A DNA stretch of 64,000 bases from Perilla frutescens (taxonomy: Eukaryota > Streptophyta > Magnoliopsida > Lamiales > Lamiaceae): assembly GCA_026008535.1 (NCBI GenBank), contig BRKX01000011.1:13958001-14022000 (forward strand), in the 5' to 3' direction. The notes below the pieces were generated by a model, which did no database searches, was not told the origin of the DNA, and saw nothing but the letters and a program-made list of their open reading frames with translations. A program made the position numbers and the translations under genes. Each line of letters opens with the position of its first letter. The first letter of the stretch is position 1. Shown piece by piece: positions 12,539-21,429 of this stretch.

Positions 12539-12556
12539 TCCCCGGCAATGGCGTCA
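12539..12556 (-). other. Primer binding site (tRNA-Asp type), copy B
   Basis: Reverse complement of the copy A site, four bases from the LTR end at 12561. Confidence 0.72.
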
Positions 12557-12560
12557 ATTT

Positions 12561-13566
12561 TGACACGCGGTCGTTTCGCGCTCAAAAATAATTTATAACT
12601 CCTATGCCCACAGCGAGCGTAGCCAGCTAATGAGTACGGGTAGATCCCACAGAGAGCTGTTCTGATTCTACCTTCAAGTAACCAATCATAAAAGGGGGTT
12701 TGGTTTGTTGTCACTACTGGAAATTAAATCTGCAAAAGAAAGTAAAGAAAATATCAAATAACAAAGGTTCTGGCATTTGAACTTGAATTTGGTTTCAATA
12801 TATATCAACTCGATCATGGGCACACTGATTTTCATACATGATAAATCATCTAGTTATGGAGACAGGATTCCTCTCTGCGTCTCCTCATTCATGATTTCAT
12901 TATAGACTTAAAAGTAATTCCTCGTCAATTAAATCCCTAATCAGTCACCCATCCCCCGGTTCCCTAAAGAGATGTAAGTGAACAAACAGTAGTGTGCCCT
13001 AGACGAACCCCGATCTATTGTGTTTATCCATTCCTCATGTGCCCACAACAACCTATTGATTCCATTATTACTATATGAACCAACACATAGTCACGATTCG
13101 CCAATTCAATTAATAGTGGTGTGCTCTCTTTACCTAACGAGTGATCAGCCACATTGAGCATTTCAGACACACACTCACGTGGAACAAGGCACAAGAATCA
13201 ACAGATACCTATCATGCACTACTATGTCCAGTTTTGGCCTCACGAGTCCAGATTTATATTCAAACCATTTTCATTGTTCAAACACCAGAATTAAGAGTCT
13301 AGCCAAGCATGCTAGACATAATTAAAATTGCAGAAACAAAAGACATAATTGTAAAGAAAACTTACTGAATTTAATACGTAAAAATACTCGGCATAAACGT
13401 TGAGTTTGAAAACAGAATCATAAGTTCCAAAGGCTAAAGGCCTATGGATTGTTTCTTGCTGCAAAGCAGCGTACGAAAATGAAATGCAAGAAAGTAAAAT
13501 TATAGCAATGTTTCAAACTTCCAAAACTTTTATTTCCAGAATTAAAAGGAGCTTAAATAGTTACAT
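12561..13566 (-). repeat. 5' LTR of gypsy copy B, truncated
   Basis: LTR sequence from TGACACG at 12561 to GTTACATTT at 13566. About 555 bp of the outer LTR are missing compared with copy C. Confidence 0.8.
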
Positions 13567-13777
13567 TTAGAATTTTATTGAAACTTCCCATAACTCAATT
13601 TTGTCTTCAGAAACCATCCACCAAGTCTACAACATGTAGACACATGATAGAAGAGCAACGTGGAGAGAAATTACCTTAATACTATCAATTTTTACCTAAG
13701 TAAAAAACTCAAGTATGTGGGGATTTATCTCCTTATTTTCTTTCATTTTATTTAGTACAATACGCAAATAATAATGA
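13567..13777 (+). pseudogene. hAT transposase 3' fragment (S1)
   Basis: It begins within the C-terminal dimerisation region (FRILLKLPIT), which is complete in S2 at about 34350. Copy B LTR abuts it directly. The coding signal decays after about 13610, and the rest is AT-rich tail shared with S2. Confidence 0.6.
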
Positions 13778-14803
13778 TGTGACCCGGACGATATGTCAAA
13801 GCCAAATCTAGAGGAAACGTAGCGGAAGACTTAAAGGACTCGAAACACGTCAGATTTAAGAAGGATTCAATCCGACTAAACTAGGACAAAATGACTCGAT
13901 TTGAACTGAGGAATTAGACAATTCTAGACAACTAAGATACATAGCCTATGGCACAAACTATGCAAAATACAATACTAAATAAAAGGAATAAGAAACAAAC
14001 GGATGGATGGATTTTGGAATGAAGGTGGTTCAGCTATGGGTTGTAGGAAAGGTGGTGATTTCGAGACTTACTTGGATAATATGAGACGAACGAATAGATG
14101 GCCTTTGGAGGTTGGTGTTGGCGGCGTGTGGATGGTGTAATTGAAGTAGTTCCAATCTTCAGCTGAACCCCAGCTCAAAAGACGAAACGCAGTTCCTCCT
14201 TCAATCTTGACTTGTAGCAACTTCCTTAGCACGAGACGAACTAACGAAGCTTGATAAAACTTTAGATTTGCTGGCCCTAAAGTGTATTACTTTTGAACTA
14301 AAGCAATAAAAGTTGTGTTTGATCAAGCAAAGGATCGGGAGACAAAGAGATATAAAACTCAAATAATCAATCAATGTCTAAAGTATCAAGTTCACATGGA
14401 TCCCCTATTTATAAAAGAGGGTGCACGAAATTCCTAAGGTAAAAGACTAAAGAATTGGAAAATAACTAGTGTTCCAAACTATCTAGGATTCCTACCTTAA
14501 TTAGAACTCTAATTTAAGGTAGTATCAAAAAGACCAAAATTAAGATAATAAAAATACTAAACTAAGATAAATAAAATCCAACAAGTTGGGCCTTCAAAGT
14601 TGGGGTTGGAAACTCGAACATGTGCTACACGAATAAAATCCACGTAGAACAAATTGATTCCCAAATTGGTGCAAACTGCGCACGGTCCGTGCGCCTATGC
14701 AGGCTAGCTGCACGGTCCGTGCGGACCCTGCTGGATGAGTTTTTGCTTGTCTTACACGGGCCGTGCGGTTGTATTGCCATCCTGCACGGGCCGTGTGGTC
14801 TTC
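13778..14803. repeat. Degenerate LTR-like segment (S1)
   Basis: It starts TGTGACCCGG and has a TATA-like CTATTTATAAAAGAGG near 14404. It lies next to a minus-strand retrotransposon polyprotein tail, so it is probably the LTR of a second, older gypsy element. The orientation is unresolved: the TATA-like box reads plus, the coding tail minus. No primer site was found. Confidence 0.45.
14678..14797. repeat. Four CGCACGG(T/G)CCGTGCG palindromes (S1)
   Basis: Palindromic cores at 14678-14694 (8-bp arms around a central T), 14710-14722, 14756-14769 and 14785-14797. They are GC-rich in an AT-rich setting. The S2 copies are partly decayed. Confidence 0.7.
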
Positions 14804-14996
14804 TATCGGCCTTCATCTTCAATGGATAGCACCGTGACCCATCTTAGATGCAAAGCCTCGATCAATGGCTCCTCAAACTTTTTCATCACAACAGCTTGCA
14901 AGTAAGCTTGTAATTTCTTCGCTCGTAGCCATGTAATTGGTCCTTTGAGCTTCATCTCTTCATCATCCTGGCTACAACTTGGACCGTACTCATCAA
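14804..14996 (-). pseudogene. Retrotransposon polyprotein tail (S1)
   Basis: The minus strand reads FDEYGPSCSQDDEEMKLKG, then PITWLRAKKLQAYLQ, and ends at a stop at 14804. The block resembles the GPITRARAK tail of many plant Ty3/gypsy polyproteins, with Trp and Leu replacing residues of the usual TRAR. Only this end fragment is present, and no other domain is recognisable upstream. It may belong with the LTR-like segment at 13778. Confidence 0.5.
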
Positions 14997-15852
14997 ATAA
15001 AAAGATAAAGATAAATAAGTAAATCAGATATTTATTAATAAAAAGATCCGAAAATAAAGGAAATGAGAAGACTAGCTAAAATCGAATGTGAGTGACAATA
15101 AATATTTAGATATTTATTGTTGAATTTGGAGTTGAGATTGTTATGGATCTTCCAAACGAATGATGTCACCTTTATTTCTGTTTTATGTAGAAGGAATACC
15201 GACGACAGTTGTTTGAGACCATAACCCCAATATATTATAATGTATATACACATTATGTCCATAATTATTTGATACATTTAACAGTCAAACTTAAACGTTG
15301 GTAGATTACTTTAATTGGAATTTTCATAAAAATGATATACACATTTTATCATACATATGTAAGCAAGGTAGGCTAAGAGCATATATGTTCAAAGGGATCA
15401 ATTACACATGGCCCAAAAATTTGAAGGACAAAAAAAAAATCATGTATATTTTCTTAATAAATAAAAATATGAAATATCTCATCCATCTCTCTCTCCACCA
15501 AGAAACATAATCAATGACGAATCACTAATCACGCATGAAAAATAAACATTATTTCTTCAATCCTACCACTTTCCATCTTCTCTTTTACCATTGAGTCTTC
15601 AAGATTTTATTTATGTTCCCCTTTTTCATGAAGGAAAAATATTGTTTAAATCATATTTTCATGAATTCTCACCTGCTTCTGCTTGTCCTTTCCCAAAAAA
15701 GAAAAATAAATTGGTTGTCTCATCTCTCTTCAAAGTTGGGACATTTTTTTAAAAGGTTGAAAGGTCAGATATCAAAATTTAATTTATCCTAAGTTATATT
15801 GTGATCGATCAAGTGGAAACGTTTGTGGTCAAATATATTTTATGTGCAATCA
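14997..15852. other. AT-rich stretch, no gene seen
   Basis: Short open frames here have no recognisable domains. The stretch is present almost unchanged in S2 (35795-36650). Confidence 0.6.
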
Positions 15853-16310
15853 TAACATTTTTTTGTGTAAATTTTAATTTCACGTATTGAAGCAAAATTT
15901 AGTATTTTTGTTTTCTATTTAAATATTATAAATATCCACTTCTAATTAATAAACGTATAAAAATATACATGCCAATTCAAATCACAATCGCATAAAAAAA
16001 ACTCATGCGTTGCACAGTTATGTCTATTGGATTTTGTGTTATTTTTATATATTGGATAATTAGATTAAATTTTTTGGTGCAAAATTTTCTTAGACATTTC
16101 AAACCACATGTGCTAAATTAACTTATTTTGCACCACTATATCATGCTTAATAATTTCTTCAAAATGATAGTAAGTTATTTATTTTTTTAAATGATTATGA
16201 TAACTATTAAGGTTTGTATGTCTGAAAATAGACTTTATTTTTTAATCTATTTAGTCATTTTTATACATCTATTTCACACACTTACACATGTATACATTGT
16301 GATATATATA
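15853..16310. repeat. Dispersed repeat R, copy 1 of S1
   Basis: About 460 bp similar, at roughly 85-90% by eye, to 26824-27300 in the same segment. Both contain a TGCGTTGCAC motif and end at an ACACATGTATACATTG block. Confidence 0.7.
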
Positions 16311-17269
16311 GGGATAAGGTCCAATTTGGTCCTATAACTATACATGAAATCTCAATTTGGTTCCGAAAGAAAATTTTAGTCCAAATTAATCCCTCAACTT
16401 TTTAAAAGGTATCATGTTAATCCATAAACTACTTTCCGTTAGCGCCCGTCAGTAACGGCGTTAAATTAAGGGAAAAAGTCCAAGTTGGTCCTACAACTAT
16501 ACCCGAAATCTCAATTTAATCCCGAAATAAAATTTTGGCTCAAATTGGACCTTTTTTTTTTATTAAACCCTAATTAGATTAATTCGAGACCAATATCAAG
16601 CCACATATACAATTTATGTATCTGAAAGTTTGGGTGTATTTTTCAATAGTCTCAGTCAAAATTTAATATTTTTAGAAACCAATACTAAGTTGTGGAACCA
16701 TCTAATCTACATAATGGAATTCTGATGATATATAATTATAAGCCAAGACAAAAAGAAAACTAGTCAATTTATATCGTTTCTATCATATTTCAATTCAAGA
16801 TAAGTTTATTGATAAATATTATATTCATTATAATATCATTAATTATATTGACACATTGGAGAGAAACATATACATTTACTAATTATATCATCCACAATCA
16901 TTTGAATATCTTGAGACGTTCTTCAATTTTTTCATAGACTTTATTAATTAATAAAAAATAAAAAGAATAGTCAAATAATAAAATTATTAATAAAGTGAAA
17001 ACGAGACTAAAATACTCCACATTGAACAATTAAAATTTGGGTTAAAATTTTATATAGGGATCAAACTGAGATTTTGAGTATAGTTGTTGGACCAATTTGG
17101 ACTTTTTCCCTAAAATTAACACCGTTAGTGATGGACGTTAACGGAAATAGTTCAGAGATTAACGTAATATCTTTTAAAAAGTTGAGGGATTGATTTGGGC
17201 CAAAATTTTGGTTCGGGACCTAACTGAGATTTCGAGTATAGTTGTAGGACCAAATTGGACCATATCCCT
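16311..17269. mobile_element. Long-TIR non-autonomous element (MULE/MITE-like), nested
   Basis: The outer ends are inverted: GGGATAAGGTCCAATTTGG at 16311 and its complement ending at 17269. An inner pair, GGGAAAAAGTCC at 16470 and GGACTTTTTCCC ending at 17110, defines a 641-bp element of the same style inside it. Terminal arms are about 150-200 bp. No transposase is encoded. The target duplication is unclear because both flanks are TATATA. Confidence 0.65.
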
Positions 17270-17274
17270 ATATA

Positions 17275-17469
17275 CAGTAAAACCTCTATAAATTAATACT
17301 CCATAAATTAATAAACTCTCTAAAATAATAAAATCTCCCGGTCCCGACGCGGGCCTTTCTAAAAAATAATCAAATACAATAAGATAATAAGTTAATAATT
17401 TTTTGGAAAATCCCTTTATAAATATTAGATCCCATTAGATCCCATTAATTTTTTGGAAAATCCCTTTAT
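17275..17469. mobile_element. Pogo (Lemi1/Emigrant-type) element remnant (S1)
   Basis: After a TA dinucleotide it starts CAGTAAAACCTCTATAAATT, the terminal sequence I know from plant Emigrant/Lemi1 pogo elements. Only about 160 bp of one end survive. A 24-bp block (17396-17419) is repeated at 17446-17469, where sequence from beyond the element resumes. Confidence 0.7.
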
Positions 17470-18429
17470 TTCAATACAATATGAAAGAGTTTCTTTCTTT
17501 TTTTATTTTTGCATACACCATGTTTTCAAATTTTTATAAAATTAAACAAAGAAGAGAGAGAGAAAGGTACAGGTTACCTTCTTGTATCCCTAATTATGAA
17601 GACGGTATTATATTTTTTTTCTTGTATGAGGTTTCCGAAAGTAAGAGTTAAAATTATAGGTTTTATACTATTTATGTAATTCCTTAATATTTTACTATAC
17701 ATATATATGTGTGTGTATGTATAATAAAAGTAAGAGTCACCACAACTTAAGGACACATAACCATACTTAATCTAGCATGTGACACGTATATATAGATTTT
17801 ATACCCAATCCTAAATGATATGATCATATATATATTATACTTGTGTGTGTGCTTGCATTTACTTTATACCAATTAATAAATAAAACAATGGAACATATAT
17901 GTAAGTACGTATGTATAATTATATATATATATATATGTGTGTGTGTTTGTGTATAGAAAATTACACTAACTAATTTTTCACTCAATAAACTATTTTCAAA
18001 ATCAACCAATATTCACATTTAACTAGGGTTCTAAATAAAAATATGAGAATATTTCGGGTATCACTAACCTATCCGATGACACATTTTACCTAAAGATAAA
18101 ATTTTTAAGGGTCTATTTTCTTCCATAGCTTACCCTTAAGGTAATTGTAAGCTATTATTTTAATACTAAAAAGTTTTGGATATTTCACTTATTGTAACTA
18201 TTAGATGTATATTCCTAATAAAATTTAGATAAGAATATTTTGGGGTACTACAATTTTAGAGGTCCAATTTGATCCCTATTTGATCCGTGTCACTAACAGA
18301 GATGGAGAGTTGAGTAACGGCGTTATCTACCATTTAACAAAGCTTAACAGGTTTTCGTTTCATACAAAATAAAAGCTGGCACAATCAATGTTAGACACCC
18401 CTCCCAAATAAAAGTTGTAGGATCAAATT
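17470..18429. other. AT-rich stretch with short TG/TA runs, no gene seen
   Basis: It has microsatellite-like ATATATGTGTGTG runs near 17700 and 17930. A partial MITE-like end (GTCCAATTTGATCCC) lies near 18260. Confidence 0.5.
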
Positions 18430-18556
18430 GGCCATGTGCACTCGAGCTGCCTCTCGGACCCTCGAACTTGAACCTCGGCACCCCTCCCAAACTTATATCA
18501 TCGCCCTCCTCTTTTAAAGGGATTTGTCCTAAAATCCGGATCTGTATCAACAATTT
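18430..18556 (-). repeat. Flanking repeat, left copy (S1)
   Basis: A block of about 125 bp is repeated at 21153-21277 in the same orientation, bracketing the snRNA cluster. On the minus strand it reads like the GTNPF-type tail of a plant gypsy polyprotein followed by GGVPRFKFEGPRGSSSAH. This is a low-confidence protein assignment. Confidence 0.6.
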
Positions 18557-19137
18557 TTCATGTATAATTAAAGCAGATATAATTAAGTCACAACCTCTAG
18601 GTGTCAATTTATACAAATAAATTTCATTTACATATCAGGTCATTTCGAAGTTAAGATTTATTTTATGATACGGTTTACTAAGAAATATTTCAAGGATTGT
18701 GCCGGATTTGAATTTTTGGTGCTTGAGTTCAAACAAATCCTCAACACAACTTTTAGTCAAAAAGTTACTTTTAAAGGATTTTAATATTTTATTTCAAAAA
18801 GTAATCGTGTGTTAAAATTGATTACCACAACATTTGGGGCATGTTATCGGTATATTGCCAATCTTGATATATATGTTGATCAATTTTATTCGGCACAAGT
18901 ATTCCTAATTAAAAAAGAAAAATCATTAGGGAACTTAGGATGCTACTCAAATTTAATGATTAAAATTAATTTTTATTGAAGAGTTGGAAGTATCTCAAGA
19001 TATGTAGTAGAATGAATATAAAAAGAATTAATTTTGAATTCCAAAATGAATGTGAAGTTCTCGTTTTTTGAAGGCATAGACCTTAGAAAAAGAACAGAGT
19101 CATCCATATTATGAAGTTGCCTTCACCTATGTTGAAT

Positions 19138-19190
19138 ATCCCACATGGAAGACTCAAAAATAGCATCTACTCACAGGTTGATTATAAAAG
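19138..19190 (+). promoter_or_regulatory. U2 snRNA promoter: USE and TATA (S1)
   Basis: ATCCCACATGG at 19138-19148 matches the plant upstream sequence element RTCCCACATCG except for one base. TATAAAAG lies at 19183-19190. The 34-base gap between them is the Pol II spacing (Pol III U6 genes have about ten bases less). The TATA lies 32 bases before the U2 start. Confidence 0.82.
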
Positions 19191-19214
19191 ATGAAAGCGA
19201 AGAAGTAAGAAAGC

Positions 19215-19411
19215 ATACCTTTCTCGGCCTTTTGGCTAAGATCAAGTGTAGTATCTGTTCTTATCAGTTTAATATCTGATATGTGAGCCATAGGCTCACA
19301 CGATATTAAATTTATTTCTTGAGGGGGAGGGCCAACATAAGCAGCTTGCTGCTTGGGCTCTCGAGTGTCGCTTTGGCGTTGCACTACTGCCATTGCCTGG
19401 CACATCCCACC
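19215..19411 (+). ncRNA. U2: U2 spliceosomal snRNA (S1)
   Basis: RNA that pairs with the intron branch point in the spliceosome. The first 68 bases, beginning ATACCTTTCTCGGCC, follow the universally conserved U2 5' domain. The branch-point recognition GTAGTATC is intact at about 19249. Stem-loop II (GTGAGCC...GGCTCAC), stem III (GCAGCTTGCTGC) and the stem IV loop (TTGCACTACTGC) follow. The length of about 197 nt is normal for plant U2. The Sm-site uridine run reads ATTTCTTG with a C inside. It has a good USE/TATA promoter and a 3' box, so it is probably transcribed. The transcript looks identical in S2 and S3. Confidence 0.92.
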
Positions 19412-19426
19412 CAAATCATAGTTCAA
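19412..19426 (+). terminator. snRNA 3' box of U2 (S1)
   Basis: CA, six bases, then AGTTCAA directly after the RNA end. This fits the plant 3'-end signal CA-N(3-10)-AGTNNAA. Confidence 0.72.
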
Positions 19427-19597
19427 ATGAAGATTTGTGGCAGTTTCATTTGTTATTAATGGAATCGACTGCAAACAAGTGATGATCATAATGCTAATCT
19501 CTATCAGCTGCTATTTTATGCAGAAATATATATGTTGGTTTCACACCTGACATGCATGCAAAGGCTTTTGTGGAGTAGAACATATATATGTAATTCA

Positions 19598-19647
19598 ATC
19601 CCACATCGGCAATAGAGTAGAGAATGGTGGGGAATTGTGTATAAATA
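19598..19647 (+). promoter_or_regulatory. U1 snRNA promoter: USE and TATA (S1)
   Basis: ATCCCACATCG at 19598-19608 is a perfect plant USE. TATAAATA is at 19640-19647, 31 bases further on and 31 before the U1 start. Confidence 0.85.
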
Positions 19648-19670
19648 GGGACCAATGGCCAACTAGCTCC

Positions 19671-19832
19671 ATACTTACCTGGACGGGGTCAATGGGCGAT
19701 CCTCAAGGTCCATGGCCTAGATTGGTGACCTCCATTGCACTTCGGAGGGGCGCCCGCCTAAGGTCGGCCCAAGTGGTCGAGCCTACGTCATAATTTGTTC
19801 TAGAGGGGGCCTGCGTTCGCGCGGCCCCTGCC
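19671..19832 (+). ncRNA. U1: U1 spliceosomal snRNA (S1)
   Basis: RNA that recognises 5' splice sites. The 5' end ATACTTACCTG holds the splice-site pairing region. Stem-loop I follows. Stem-loop II has the ATTGCAC loop bound by the U1A protein (at about 19733). An AATTTGT Sm site lies near 19792, and a strong 3' stem-loop GGGGCC...TTCG...GGCCCC follows it. The length of about 162 nt is normal. The stem-loop I loop reads GATCCTCAAG, which departs from the usual GATCA-type U1-70K site as I remember it. The promoter and 3' box are intact, and all three window copies are identical by eye. Confidence 0.92.
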
Positions 19833-19846
19833 CAATTCAAGTTTAA
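19833..19846 (+). terminator. snRNA 3' box of U1 (S1)
   Basis: CA, five bases, then AGTTTAA, fitting CA-N(3-10)-AGTNNAA. Confidence 0.75.
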
Positions 19847-20109
19847 TAAGCTTCTAATTATATAACAATCTGCTGTGGAAATGGTGCATCATCAAAAACT
19901 AATTAGTTAAGTTAGAACCAGCAAGCTGCCTAGCCTTCTCTGGCCTGCATCAAAGTTTTAAGTTACTGTAATGTTAAGTTGAAATTGATAAATAAATGTC
20001 TGCTATAGGCTATAGCACAGATGCTGAATCTGTCCCATACCACCGAGGCTTAAAGATTGCTTCAGCAGATATCTCAGAATAAAATATTAAACTTGTGAAA
20101 TTACAAATC

Positions 20110-20215
20110 ATACCTTTCTCGGCCTTTTGGTTAACATCGAGTGTAGTTATCTGTTCTTATCAGTTTAATATCTTATATGTCCAAGGCAGCTTGCTGTCTT
20201 GTCTTTCAAGCGTCG
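20110..20215 (+). pseudogene. Truncated U2 snRNA pseudogene (S1)
   Basis: It starts ATACCTTTCTCGGCC like U2 but carries an extra T in the branch-point recognition sequence (GTAGTTATC). It jumps from stem IIa straight to stem III (GGCAGCTTGCTG), losing stem IIb and the Sm site, then fades out. No USE or TATA stands upstream, so it is unlikely to give a functional RNA. S2 and S3 have the same defective copy. Confidence 0.85.
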
Positions 20216-21152
20216 ACGAAGTTAGATTTGAACTTAGTACAGAGTAATTGTTGAGGAAACAAGTCAGAAATTATAAAAAAAAAAGGGTTGAACAAGCGTT
20301 TTCAAAAACACGATATTATTATAACTAATTAATAGCTTAAATGCTACATGGGAATGAATTTCTCATTTCTTAAAGTTTCATAATTATTTTGTTGTTATTT
20401 TCCTTTATACCGTTGTGTTTTTTAATAAACTTTCAGTCTTTTTTTAATCGATGTAATATATAATCTGATTGAATTCATTTTGATTTTTTTATTTATGTGG
20501 ATTGTAGGTGGAGAATTTTTTCTAATGAATTAATTTTCAGTGATTTTTTTATTCTGATTTTTTTTAATTTTGTTAAAGTTATTTTATTCTTGCCTTTTTT
20601 TCAATATGGTCTCAAATGCATTTCTTAGCTTGATTTAAATTATATTTATTAGGTGTTGATTGACGTAAAAAAATGCATTGCTTCACCATAGAAAATAACA
20701 GAGAAAAATGAAAATCAATGTGTTAGTGGAGCGAGACACGCATAGAAAAGAAAATTAAATTTCCCTACGCTCACTAGCAATATATTCTCTCTATATCGCA
20801 CGAAAAAATACAAAATATCTCATTATTCTTTATATGATGCACGAGAAAGCCTGAAATATAACTTAAACCAAACCCTAATATAACTTAAATAACAAAATGA
20901 AATAAATATAGTCTAAAATCCGGCCAAATCCGCAAACACGTGCACTGGACGTGAGATGGGGCTAGTCGTGCCTTGACTCGCACCGATCAATGCAAGCGTC
21001 GAGCTCACACCTCCACCGGTTGCGCCCATCAACACATGCGTGGGTCTCGTGCCTATGGGTTTTGCCTTGAGCAAACTGAAACACCATCTAGTATCGGAGC
21101 GTGGGTCGCACCTCCTTGGTTGCGCCCTTTGTTGCGACTGTTGAGCTTGCGG
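20216..21152. other. AT-rich then GC-richer stretch, no gene seen
   Basis: 20216-20940 is T-rich intergenic DNA. 20940-21152 is GC-richer with overlapping short frames but no recognisable domain. It adjoins the right flanking repeat and may belong to the same old retroelement. Confidence 0.45.
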
Positions 21153-21277
21153 TCATGTGCACTCGAGCTGCCTCTCGGACCCTCGAACTTGAACCTCGGC
21201 ACCCTTCCCAAGCTCATATCATTCCCCTCGCCTCTTTAAAGGGATTTGTCCTCAAATCCGGATCTCTATCAACAATT
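21153..21277 (-). repeat. Flanking repeat, right copy (S1)
   Basis: Direct repeat of 18430-18556 with a few substitutions. The minus strand reads PDLRTNPFKE, a motif of plant gypsy polyprotein tails, from about 21265. Confidence 0.6.
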
Positions 21278-21429
21278 ATCGTGTATTTCCTGTGGTGTAA
21301 ATATGCAAGACTCGCCACTTTGCCTTACTCCACAATATATCAGCAGCTGACAACTTCAATTCCTTGGATTGCTCCAATAACTCCCTTAATAATAAATCTG
21401 GCCTCGTCAACCAGTAAAGATAAAATAGG

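Larger units (their letters stand above)
7195..13566 (-). mobile_element. Athila-like Ty3/gypsy retrotransposon, copy B (minus strand, truncated)
   Basis: This is the mirror image of copy A: coordinates sum to 14001 for the pol 3' half and LTR, and to 13406 upstream of a 595-bp deletion. The order on the minus strand is truncated 5' LTR, primer site, gag, pol, partial 3' LTR. Its 5' LTR ends abruptly at 13566 against the 3' end of a hAT transposase gene. Scattered base differences from A show that it is a separate, diverged copy. Confidence 0.87.

Noticed and set aside
18344..18616. 90-codon frame present in all three segments
   Set aside because: Part of it resembles a gypsy polyprotein tail and the rest is unrelated. 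It is treated as a repeat, not a gene.
19154..19489. 111-codon open frame antisense to U2, seen in all segments
   Set aside because: It overlaps the U2 gene and its promoter on the opposite strand. Its conservation is explained by the identical snRNA sequence.
19479..19550. Possible box C/D snoRNA between U2 and U1 (GTGATGA ... CTGA)
   Set aside because: Spacing is right, but there is no terminal stem next to the boxes and no clear C'/D' pair. Chance occurrence is likely.
20000..20070. Short inverted phrases near CTATAGGCTATAGC as a tRNA or hairpin RNA
   Set aside because: No cloverleaf or promoter boxes. The stem is too short.
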